A stretch of DNA of 64,000 bases, from the NCBI GenBank assembly GCA_037176905.1, contig JBBBWG010002225.1, positions 47,650-111,649 on the forward strand, given 5' to 3'. Every line of letters starts with the position of its first letter. Position 1 is the stretch's first letter. Below the pieces are notes generated by a model. The model saw only the letters and a program-made list of their open reading frames with translations, was not told where the DNA came from and ran no database searches. The translations under genes were made by a program, and so were the position numbers. Below are positions 10,825 to 21,435 of the stretch, piece by piece. Origin of the DNA: Azolla pinnata. Taxonomy: Eukaryota; Streptophyta; Polypodiopsida; Salviniales; Salviniaceae.

Positions 10825-13800
10825 TTAGAATGGGACATAGCCATTGCCATGGCCGATCGCATATGGGAGCTCCGGATCATGGGGGAGCTGAGGCACCGTC
10901 TTCTGCAAAATCCGATTCAGAGATTTGATCAGGAAATGAGCGCGAATGAATCGATCGAAGAGTGAATACAATTCTAGCCGAAGAACTAGATCCGATCCGA
11001 TCACGTAGTTGCGATCTGCCCATGAACTTCTGATCGGTTACTTAATCCAATGCCTAATTCAATTAACGACCGATGATCGGCTGATCATGATGCTAGTGAT
11101 TGTTTTACCTCATCAGGCAGTTCGATAATGAGCTGGCCACCGAAGAATTTGGTGGGGTTCGTCGTCGAGAGCTTCATCGACAGGAACTCGATCTGGTTCT
11201 GCAGCGACTTCACGTAGTTGATGATCTCTTCTAGCATTGCAGCTTTCCCGAGCGCCTGATCGGGATCGAGACAAAGCCATAGGAAAAGAACAGCATAATG
11301 TTAGCACTCTGATGTTAGGGGCAGCTAAAACACAAGGAGCCCAATTCCCCATCAGGCAGTAATCTAACTAACTTACTAACTTACTAGTTGTGGAGAAGAG
11401 GGCATCATGTCAGTCAACCAACATTGAGGTTGGTGGGCATAACAGCCCAAAAAAGCAAAGGTAAGTGTGTATGTAGTTCAGCTATCCCAAGACCTACCAT
11501 TTAGAAGAATTTTGGACACATCTGGTCAAGCTAGCATGATGATGATGATGATCATCATCATCATCATAGAATCTACATTCGCTATCGTTCTTCTTTTGCG
11601 CCGTATCGCTAAAGTTAGCCTGCCGACAAAATCCTACCTTATACGAAAACTCCACACGTCGTCGGCGGCGTGGCCAAACTCGTGGGCCTAGTCTCATTTC
11701 TCTACTCTTAAGTTCTAACTAAATCTAGCGCAAAGGGGGTAGCCGCCAACGCTAGCTAGCTATGCCTTGTCTTAATGGGCATGCGACAGAAGAGTGCATA
11801 CTTAGAGAACACACCGAGCCGCATCGACTTTTGGTTGGTTCCACGTCGATCTTAGAGTCAAACTTTGGCATGGGCTCACGGCTCGTCTGGGCACCACAGA
11901 ATGCCCCAATCCCCCAAAATTTAGTTGGTGGTTAGGATTTCAGCTAAGGTTGGCTAGACTTTGGCGAGAAATTATCCTTAAATGGTGTCCTTTTCTAGCC
12001 GCGGGACCACCACCCGCATCGACCGATATTTCCGGGGGCTATAAGAACCTTGGCAAGCCAAGTTTGACCGCACCGACGATCGAGATCGGCGAGTCAGTAG
12101 TGATCTCATAATCATTGAATGATCTCGATCGGCTAGTTAGAGAGATCTCACAATGGATGAGCAATCAATCAATTAGTAGAGAAAGAAATATATTGGCCCA
12201 TGAGACAAAACATACAATAATGTTTGTATTGTATATCCACTCAATCTATGAGAGAGGTTTATGCGACAATGTATGTACCTTGTTATAGCACCCGGGGACG
12301 AGATCTTGGAGGAGCTTCATACGTTGCCCGATCCTTTCCCGCCGTACCTGCATCCAAAGTAGCCCGTTCTAAAGTTAGCCCGATCGTTAGAATTTATATT
12401 AGGGGGAGCAATATTAGGGACAAATATTGCTATAAGCAAATGATCCAATGGGCACTAGTTTGTTTTAGCGTCGGACCTCCGACGACGATGACCGATCTCT
12501 CGATTAAAAGAAGGGCCAAACATGACTTAGTGTCCGAATTTCCTATCGAGCTCGACCTAGTTACTAGTGTACTAACATCGACCCAAAAGCATGTATGGTG
12601 GCCAAGAGCTATGATCCAAAGCATGTTCAAGAATGATGATCAGTCAAGCATGGTGAAGAACTATGATCCAAAGGCTATACTATCATGGACTAATCCAATC
12701 AAAACGGGCGCCGTGCTCGATCCATATTCGGGCGCCGTGCTCGATCCATATTCGGGCGCCGCTTGGCTCCATATTTCCATAGTGGTCATGCTCAATCAAC
12801 CCTTCTCGAGAGCGATCGGCCATGATTTGGATTATGGTGATCAAGCGCACGGATCGATTCGAAAGGCGTCAAGGATTTAATATAGAAATGAATCAGGGCC
12901 CGAGCATCGTATGATCGATCGAATCAATTCTCTAAGGATCAGGAGTTTGAGGAAGTAGTAACAAAGAATGGCATGGATCGAATGAAAATGGGCCCAAATG
13001 ATTTGATCCAGCTAGTAAAACATACCCTTTCGGCGAGGCTGTGGCTATCGGTGGCCTCGCCGCGGCGTGCACGCACGTGGACGACGCCCGGAAGCAGCTG
13101 CACGAGGGGCGGCTTCCGGCGGCTTATACTTCCGTTGTCACAATCGCCATCGCCATCATCATCACCATCATCATCATCATCACCACCACCATCATGATGA
13201 TCATGATCGTCGTCGTCGTCGTCATCGTCGTCGTAGTCAGCATGATGACCGCGATCGCTGACGCTGCCGCTGGCCTTCCGCTTCTTCGGGCGATCGCTTC
13301 GGGGATACTTTCTCCTCCTACTCCGAGCCCTAGTGGTGGTGGTGGTGGTGGTGGTGGAATTAGTGCTAGTAGCTGTAGTAGTGGCAGTGCTAGTAGCACT
13401 AGCGGTTAATGTCGTGGTGGGGGTAGAATATTGGGCATGGATTAACGAGCGATTGCGGCGCAGCTTGCGCTTGGTTGCGGAGCTCGCGATGATCCGTTCC
13501 CGGCCCATATTCATCGTCATCATCGCAGCCGTCGATGTCGCCGTCGATGTCGCCATCGCAGCCGTGGATGTCGCCATCGCAGCCGTCGATGTCGCCATCG
13601 CAACCGTCGATGTCGCTGTCGATGTCGCCATCGCGGCCGTCGATGTCGCTGTCGATGTCGCCATCGCGGCCGTCGATGTCGCCGCCGCCGCCGAGGAATA
13701 TAATAATGACTTTGCCCCGGCCCTCGATGATATTGCCGACGGCGACGGCGGCCTGCGGCGCGGAATATTCCCTCGGCATCGGAATATTCCCTCGGCATGG

Positions 13801-14648
13801 GAATATTCTCGAGGATCTAAAAACTCCTGCGGGTTGATCGGCTGCTCGCCGTGGTTATTGTAATGGAAACTGTAGTGCTGCTGCTGTAGCACTGCCGGCG
13901 ATCTCGTGACGATTCCCGCGGCATCTAATTCGCGGCGATGATCACCGGCGCATGATCCCACGCTTACGCCTTCAGCAGTGCCATGATCAATGGTATTGTT
14001 GCAGCTATTGCAGGGATTAATGGTGGTAGTATAAGAAGAAGAAGAAGAAGCAGAAGAGGAATTATAAATCAACTGGCGGTCGTTTGTGATGCTGCTTAAG
14101 CAACTGCTTTGCCTACATAGCCGCTGCGGCGCCGCACCTCCAATTACTAGCTCCTCTTCTTCTCCTTCTCCATCAGAATATGCTTCTTTGATCTGAGCAT
14201 CAGTACTGCTGAGGATGGAAGTAGCTGTAGGATTGAGGAGGTGCCTGATCATGCTCATCAGATGATCATCATCACCATCCCAATTAGCCGCCGGATTCAT
14301 GGCAGATGGCATACTACTGCTCCGATCATCGCTGTCATTGCAGATGTAATTTGATCCAATCAGCTGGAATATTGGATCCGAATGATGATTCAATATGCCA
14401 CCATTGCTGCTGCTAGCACCGTTGGCGTTGCTGCCGTGAGGATCGTCGACAATATACTCGTGATCTGGAGCAGCGGCGTAGAGATTCTGATCATGGGCCA
14501 TCATCCAATGCCAATTATATTGATCGGAATCAATGTTGCAGGGCCCGTCGTTGAAGATCATCATGAGCTGATCCTTAATCTGCAGGCTGCAGCTATTCAT
14601 CGCAGAATTATCGCCCAACATCGGAGCAACATTTTCCGCGGCGGCCAT
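10825..14648 (-). CDS. bHLH transcription factor, clade XII (BEE/CIB/BPE-like), four exons, 638 aa
   Basis: Exons on the - strand: 13026-14648, 12279-12347, 11109-11255, 10825-10902. All junctions are GT-AG, all introns are phase 0, and the frame closes at a TAA. The joined bHLH reads [18 protein letters not shown], then [19 protein letters not shown], then a short loop (CYNKALGKAAM) and [19 protein letters not shown]. The H, E and R residues that contact E-/G-box DNA are present, so CANNTG binding as a nuclear dimer is expected. [16 protein letters not shown] is the hallmark of clade XII, whose members act in brassinosteroid, light and growth control. The domain occupies about residues 520-600; a short 25-residue tail follows. 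The 500-residue N-terminal part is mostly low complexity: Ser/Thr/Ala repeats, an Asp/His run and a basic [12 protein letters not shown]-type nuclear localisation signal. Family members are usually shorter (about 250-550 aa). The paralogue within the clade cannot be fixed. Confidence 0.9.
11536..11567. repeat. 32-bp perfect palindrome (ATG)n/(CAT)n in bHLH intron 2
   Basis: Five ATG triplets run straight into five CAT triplets around a central A/T step, giving two 16-base arms with no spacer. It lies inside the second intron of the bHLH gene and would form a hairpin in the pre-mRNA. Confidence 0.9.
12706..12761. repeat. 24-bp tandem repeat, 2.3 copies, in bHLH intron 1
   Basis: The unit begins GGGCGCCGTGCTCGATCC. 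Two copies match closely and a third is partial. It lies in the 678-bp first intron, between the two halves of the basic region, and makes a GC-rich island in AT-richer sequence. Confidence 0.85.
13500..13690 (-). repeat. Coding minisatellite in bHLH exon 1 (Ala/Met/Thr/Ser tract)
   Basis: Units of 12 and 21 bp built on GATGTCGCCATCGCAGCC (+ strand) encode runs of TSTAAMATS in the transcription factor. Unit lengths are multiples of three, so copy-number change would keep the frame. A second in-frame simple repeat at about 13140-13230 encodes the Asp/His run just before the basic region. Confidence 0.85.
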
Positions 14649-15260
14649 CGCTCCACAGATTCTAATATTAATTCAGGATTCTTTTCTCGGAGAAATCGAG
14701 CCAATTTTGACTAATAAATCCCCTCAAGCAAGGCTGCAGATGAATCAATGGCTAAGCAATTAGTAGGATTAGCCACTGTCAGGGCAATGATCTGAATATA
14801 TTGTAGCTGGAATGAGTAGCCAGATCAAATGGGTGGATAAGATTAAGAGGATAAGATTTTATAGACAGATTTATTTAATCCTGCTATAGATCATGGATCA
14901 AAAAGGAACGATTCAAGTCAAGGATCGCTGATTCAATCCTCGGATGATCTGTTGCAGGACTACTACTAAGAATAGATTCATGCAGGATCAGCGCTCCCGC
15001 TTTCAAATAGCACAAAGAAGACTAGTTTTAATTAATTAGCTAGCCGTCCAATGGCCGGACTGCTTGCAGCAGCTTTGCTTTCTAGTAATATTCTGCAGGC
15101 CTGTTGATGGAGAACTAGAATTAAAGAGAACTATTGGCCGCAATCAGATCATGATCATGAAAGAAATCAGCATATAATATTTAATGTCAGTTAGTTAGAT
15201 ACTATATAATAATGATGGAAAGAATGCTATATATATAGATACTATATAATCTGTCGATCA
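14649..15260 (-). promoter_or_regulatory. Upstream region and leader of the bHLH gene
   Basis: AT-rich sequence immediately 5' of the chosen Met on the - strand. No single TATA box stands out, because several TATATA runs occur between 15180 and 15300. Assigned as promoter and leader by position only. Confidence 0.35.
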
Positions 15261-15518
15261 AATCTATCTAGTATATATATCTATCTATCTATCTATCTAT
15301 TATAAGACTATTATATACCTGTGTGAATTAGTTCCGGATCATATGATTCTATTACTTGTAGTCATAAATTGTAGATTAGCATCGACGAGATCGATTCAAT
15401 CTATCTAGTATATATATATATATATCGATTATAAAGACTATTACATCTATAGTAATAAATTCCGGATCATATGATTCTATTACTTGCGGTAAATAAATTG
15501 TCTATTAGCATCGATGAG
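15261..15518. repeat. ~130-bp diverged tandem duplication upstream of the bHLH gene
   Basis: Both copies start with AATCTATCTAGTATATATAT (15261 and 15398) and share TTCCGGATCATATGATTCTA and ATTAGCATCGAYGAGA. They differ in the length of their TA/CTAT microsatellites and by scattered substitutions. The duplication places two copies of any contained element in the presumed promoter. Confidence 0.8.
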
Positions 15519-17310
15519 AAGGGAGTGTTTTACTGATTGATGTATTCATTTAGAAATCTGCAGATTCAATGATCTCCAAAAGAAACCACTGTATGAAGGG
15601 CTTTTTATATACCAGCTTTAGACACGGCCAGAATTTGGAGGTGGTTCTCCGGCCGGCCTTTTGGGCTACTGGCCAACTTGCATGGATGATGAAGTTAGTT
15701 CAGTCAAATGTAGTTGTGGTAGTAGAGATAGTAAAGAGAACACGCTCCATTTGGGCATAAAAAGCTTGAAACATTGTTCTTTCCAATTACACAAATGAGG
15801 AGGAGGAGGAGGAGGAGTGATTGTGATGGGGGTCATGCCAAGGAATTGAACTTTGGATGGGACATTCCCATATCGACATAAATACTTGATCATCGATCGA
15901 TCCATCGATCCCATCGGCCCCGGACGATCGATGGATCGATGGATCGATCTCGATCGATCGATCATTCGTCGCAAAAGGCACACACATGCTGCTCATGTAT
16001 ATTGATCGATCATCGCAAGAGGCGCGCAATGCTGCGTATGCATATCGTTATGCGACGCTTTAATGTGCATGTTACATTGGCAAGCATGCATGCACGCATG
16101 CATGCAGGTATGTATGTATGTATGCATGCATGTGTGCATGTGTGTGTGTGTGTGTGTGCATGTTGTATCAATTATGGAGTGCTGAATATCGCGCTTTTGC
16201 TGCGAGCTCGGGCTCGCATTCACACTTGATTCTTGCAGCTCGATCATGCCTGATCGTCCTATCCAATCCGATGTGATCCGATTATCTAATCATCTGATCC
16301 GATCCAGTCATCCGACCATCGGATCATCGGATCCGATCGATCATCCGATCATCTGATTCGATCCGATCATGTGATCGATCGGTATCCCTATGGCACATCT
16401 CATACTCCGATCTGCGGCCCACTTATATAACACCGCGCATGGCTATCGCATGCGTGGATCGGGGTCTAGCTGCAAGTCAGGCGGCGCCTGATTCCCGATA
16501 TTCACCGCCTCCCGCAGATCATGACTCGCGCATCAGTGACGCAACCGATGATGATGGTGGTGGTGATGTTGATGAGCTTCTGATCTCTCTCTCTCTCGAT
16601 CGCCTCGCTCTCGCTACTGGTAGCGGTGGTGCCAGTACACTATCGATCGCGATGCCTATATGATTCTACGTGTACATTGCAATGTACATACAAACTTGGC
16701 ATTGTCATGGAACCAACTCTTAAGAGATCATCATGCAGCATCAATATCCAACTTGGTAGGGTCCTTGCAAGCAAGCACCATGGCCCTTATCTTTACATAC
16801 TTGTGATCCAAGCCCTTCATGTATGTATGTGTGTGTGTATGTATGTATGTATGTATGTGCGTATGCACTTTACCCTGCTTTTGCTGTGCTTTTGATTGCT
16901 CGACGTACTCCGTTCTTGCTATTGCTGCTAAAATGGAACGGCCGCCATCCATCGCTGGATCGAAGCTTTACGAAATAAATGCCAAGCTGCTTGAGCCTGA
17001 TGGATGGAATAATGTGGATCAAATTCCACTTGTGTGTCTTGTTATGTGTTGCCAAAATCTATCTGGGCAGGCAACTGGCCGCGGCCGCGGGGTATATTAT
17101 TGTTGTGCAAAAGGAAGAATATGTCGCAAACACTCGCGATTAAGGAGCACGATATTCAGCATAATTCGATTGTTTATTTTATTTTATCCTTTTCCTAGAC
17201 TCGATGTTTTGCTTTGCGCGTCCTGTAAGCTGCCGCAGGATGATGATCAATGGCTTCCATTGATTGTGCCATGGCCATATTGGCAAAGTGACATTAATAT
17301 ATATTGAATG
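15519..17310. other. Intergenic, GATC-rich, with microsatellites; no gene recognised
   Basis: GATC and GATCGATC tetramers are densely packed at about 15890-15965 and 16250-16390. GTATGT/GCATGT/(GT)n microsatellites lie at about 16085-16160 and 16820-16860. Open frames at 16439-16663 and 16819-17307 (+) match nothing known; the first looks gene-like in composition but has no supporting homology. Confidence 0.4.
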
Positions 17311-20300
17311 TGTTAGATCAAACTTGGCTAGTGTTATGTGTCTCAGAAGCAGTTTTCTAGACTGAGAACTTTGACCTTTGGAAAGAGCATGACTTTCTAG
17401 TTAGCAAAAGGCCACACAAATCCTAGATGAGTGAAAGTTTGTAATTAGCGAGGAGCTTGTTACAAATTTAACAAAGCAGATTTGTGAATTTTGGTATCAC
17501 TAATCTCAAACTGTCTTAGATTGGAATTTGTGTGGTATATACTATGAATAAATAGTTTTTAAATGTTGTGGAGCTTAAAATCAAGTAAAATATTTGGATA
17601 TGCTAATTAGATTAAGGGATGGAATGATTATAACAATGGAACAAGGAGATTATGCAAATTTATGAAATCCTAAAATCTTTGATAAATAGAAGTGATAAAT
17701 GAGAGGGGAATCTAGGTGTAATTTCTCATTTAATGCATTGGCCTTTACATATTAATGTTACTTTATGTAAACTGTAGATCGAAAAAGAAGCATTACAAGA
17801 ATTAAATAAGCAATGATATCTTCGAATTTTTCAACGAGACCTTGTGAAGATCTATTTAATCTATTGGGAAATTTTGGAAGGCCACATCAATAAAATATTT
17901 AATAAGATTATGTAATTAGAATTGATGTCAAACCAAATGTTAGATGGGTTCATGTATCTCTTACATAAAAAGGGGGATGCCCATCGAATGAAACTGACTA
18001 ATAACAAAATTTACAAAATCTTACCTAAAGCTATTGTAATGAGATTATAACCTTTTATGCAAGAAATAGTAATTAATGCATCATTCAAATGATTTTTAAA
18101 AAATTGTATCTAACAATAGTTTGTCTTTTTAGAAGAGATAAAACGTTAGTAATGATTCCAATAGTCTAAATAAAGCTAGTTATAGATGTCAGTTGGTCCT
18201 TATTTTAGAAGGTGTTTTGCAAGCTAGGATTTTATAAAGATTTGATTGAGGGGGACGTAGCAACATTGTATAGCATAACAGTTTATAAACTATCCAGTGT
18301 GGGTGAAAATGGAAAGATTTTCCTTAGTGAGGTAAGCAGCATCATCGATGCCTGCACGTATCACCAATATTTTTTTTAAAGCTTTATTTGTATATTTGAG
18401 AAGCATGGAAGTAGGATCTATGGTCTCATATTACTAATGGAATGAGACAGTTTTTGGATTATAACTATCTTAATGATACAACCTTTTACTTAAAAGGAAA
18501 AAACATTAACCTGTAAAAGGTAGGAAAATTATTTACAATAATGCTCAAATATTAGAATATAATGGGTTGGGGACCAGGCAATAGCTTGGAAATCACATCC
18601 TAGGTTGAGGTAGATTAAATATTCTTTAGGTGAATTAATAAGATATCTTGAATTTTACATAGGGGTGAAATTACATATCTTAATAAGTGTTGCTAGTGAT
18701 TTTAAACGCATAATTTTAGGTTTGACAAGAAAGCAAATAATAATCTTTAGTATGTAGAATCATAATGACCAATTAAGTATTATTTCTTTAACATAATTAT
18801 TTTCTAGTTAGACTTTAATCAGATTCAATATTAATACCAATTATTTTAAGGGCTTAAAAATCATGCAAGTTCCTAGGTAATGAAATTTATATGGCTTATT
18901 ATCACTTTAAATACTAATATAAATGTCTAGATTAAGGCTACTTGACCCTTTGGTTTTCCATCAAATGTTTGATGAGTGATATGCCTGTTAGTTAAAGGAT
19001 TGGACCTTGGGACGAATCTGATCGATATAAATTTGTTGAGTTATTGAAGTTGAGAAGTTTAGTGGCGAGTAATAGTTAAAAGGGATTGCTTAAAATCTTG
19101 AAAATGATTTCTACATGGGATAATTAGTTTGGGGAAATTAGGCATTGGGTTTAACGAAGAATTAATTAATATAACATCAAGTTTTGCAATTGTTACATGA
19201 AGATAAAAAAGTAAAGTGGTAACAATATACAAATGTAAAGAAATTTTTTATTGATATATACTTTTATGGCATTGAAGTATAAGATATAAGCCTTTATTTA
19301 TTTTTTTATAATATATATATTATAACCACATGGCAATTTATTAATTACCATACAATATGATACATATAACTATAGACTCAAATTACAAATTGAATATCAA
19401 AACAAGAGTTTTTCTTTTCTAAAAAAAATCTTTCTATTAGTTAGAGGGTGTATAAGAAGAAAAATTAAATAAAATATAGAGAAACTATTTATCGATTTAC
19501 AATTGCCACCATCAAGGTGCATAGTGTGGCAATGTAAAAAAGCCTAATGTGGTTTACCTTAACATAAAATAAAAATAGATCACTACTTCCATCATTCCAA
19601 AAAAGTGAATATATTAAGCATTATAACATCTGTTATACCCAATATTATATTATTATATTGGCCTTTAATCATATGGATAAACTTTAACCAAATGGCCTAC
19701 AGAACTTGAACCATAAGAACTTCTTCAAATTGTATTAAGTAAAATTAACCAAATAACACCTAGTTGTCTATAGATTCTATTTGCATCATTTCCTTTTTGA
19801 AAGCGTCAATTTTGATAATATGTAGTTACCACACAATTGACACAAATTTGATGCGAAATTGTCGTAAAATTGTCACGAAATTATTGGACAATTGTCACAT
19901 CAAAGAAATAAAATGTTTTTTATGTGTAATAGATGCATATTATTAATGCGATGTAGTTGCCACGACATTGTCATGCGATGTAGTTGCCACGACATTAGAC
20001 ATATCAAGCAGCTCGACTTGCAATTTAAAGGATGAACACTTATCTTTTAAGAAATTTGACATATTATCCTTGATTTGCTTTATAAAACAATCATAAATCT
20101 AACTAGCTAAATTTCTTATAATCTAAGGATGTGATATGTATACATATCTAGGGATGTGATGTGTTTACATTAAAAGGAACTTTTATCTTGCTAGCGAACC
20201 CAATATTGTTAACACCTTGTATTACAATCCATATATAATTGATCATTGAGACAATATTGACTTATATAAAATATAAACATAGGCATCTCTTTAAGAACTA

Positions 20301-20721
20301 AATGAGCCATCTATCCAAGATTAGCTAAATTACTTGAATGTCCTCCTGCAACCAAGAGTATTGTAAGCACAATAACTTGAGAAAACTATAGGTAGCTAGC
20401 AAACATCACTCAAAGCTCTTGATTTTTTCGTATATATATTTGTGACTTAATTCAAATTCATTGATTTCTAGATAATAATCTATAATATTTTATAATTATA
20501 TTGATCAAGGATTTAATATTTTACAATGTTTTATTAACTTCTTATCATGATATAGCAACAGAATGAAGAGTTATTCTCAAGGTAGTGGTACGAGATATAT
20601 GGTAGTTTGATGTGATTATTTGTTGCGACCTTGTAGATTTATTACGTCAAGGTCGTGGTAAAAATATTTAAAAAATCTCGTCAAATTTGATGTGCACTTT
20701 TGATCCCCCTTTTTTTCTGTT
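17311..20721. other. AT-rich gene desert, eroded repeats
   Basis: No frame of useful length and no known protein. Composition and short direct repeats suggest old transposon sequence. From about 19800, phrases such as GTTGCCACGACATT resemble the sub-terminal repeats of the CACTA element downstream, so a related but more decayed copy may lie here. Confidence 0.4.
19946..19996. repeat. 27-bp tandem duplication
   Basis: ATGCGATGTAGTTGCCACGA occurs at 19946 and again at 19973, and the rest of the unit also matches. It may be part of a decayed CACTA-type sub-terminal repeat block. Confidence 0.8.
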
Positions 20722-21435
20722 CACTACAAGGTATGAACAAGTTTACCGCAACTTAGACACAATGAATCTAGGTCATGGTTTTTTTTAAATCACGTGAAAT
20801 TTGCCATGACTGTACTGCAACTTCTTTCAGGCAGTTTGACGTGTTGTTTACCATGAGTTTGACACAACAATAGATATGATTTTGACTAATCACATTTCAA
20901 CCAATTTCACACGAGATTTGATACAATTGTAGATGTTTCGTTTTCTACGACCTTACTGCAAAACTTCTCCCTAGAAATTTACCGCGGCCAATACTACATA
21001 CTAATTATTTCACATTTGCAACAATTTTGTGTCATAGGTAATTTGAACCCATAACATCATTTGACATAATCAAGTGGTCTAGCCAATCGATCTAATATAT
21101 AATCAGATAATATATATAATTTTTTATTATTATCTAAAATATTTTATATCTATGTATGTATCTACTCAATATGTATATAAATCTACATATTCTATATATG
21201 CATGTGAAAATACATGCATACATGCATATTTATGTGTATATATACATGTACCAACTATAGTTGTAGTAAAGGTCACGGTAAACCTCGCATCTACAGTTGC
21301 AATAACGGTCACGATAAAGGTCATGTCTATAGTCATAGTAAAGAACATGCTAAATTGACTATGTCCTTTGACATGACTACAAAAAAACAAATTTCGTGTT
21401 AAAAAGCGTGTCAAACATAGCAATGCCTTGTAGTG
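20722..21435. mobile_element. Non-autonomous CACTA (En/Spm) DNA transposon, 714 bp, ends intact
   Basis: The left end reads CACTACAAGGTATG and the right end, in reverse complement, CACTACAAGGCATT: terminal inverted repeats of about 13 bp with one mismatch. The trinucleotide GTT directly flanks both ends, the 3-bp target duplication expected of CACTA elements. Inside each end, degenerate sub-terminal phrases such as AAGGTCACGGTAAA and CACGATAAAGGTCATG recur, the usual transposase-binding zone. There is no transposase gene, so movement would need an autonomous partner. A tRNA-like stretch at about 21030-21100 may be a nested SINE. Confidence 0.85.

Noticed and set aside
12224-12880. 218-codon frame on the + strand
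   Set aside because: Overlaps exon 2 and intron 1 of the bHLH gene on the other strand and contains the 24-bp tandem repeat; no homology.
21030-21100. A functional tRNA gene on the - strand
   Set aside because: A- and B-box-like phrases exist but stems do not pair and no anticodon arm could be drawn; a SINE scrap is more likely.
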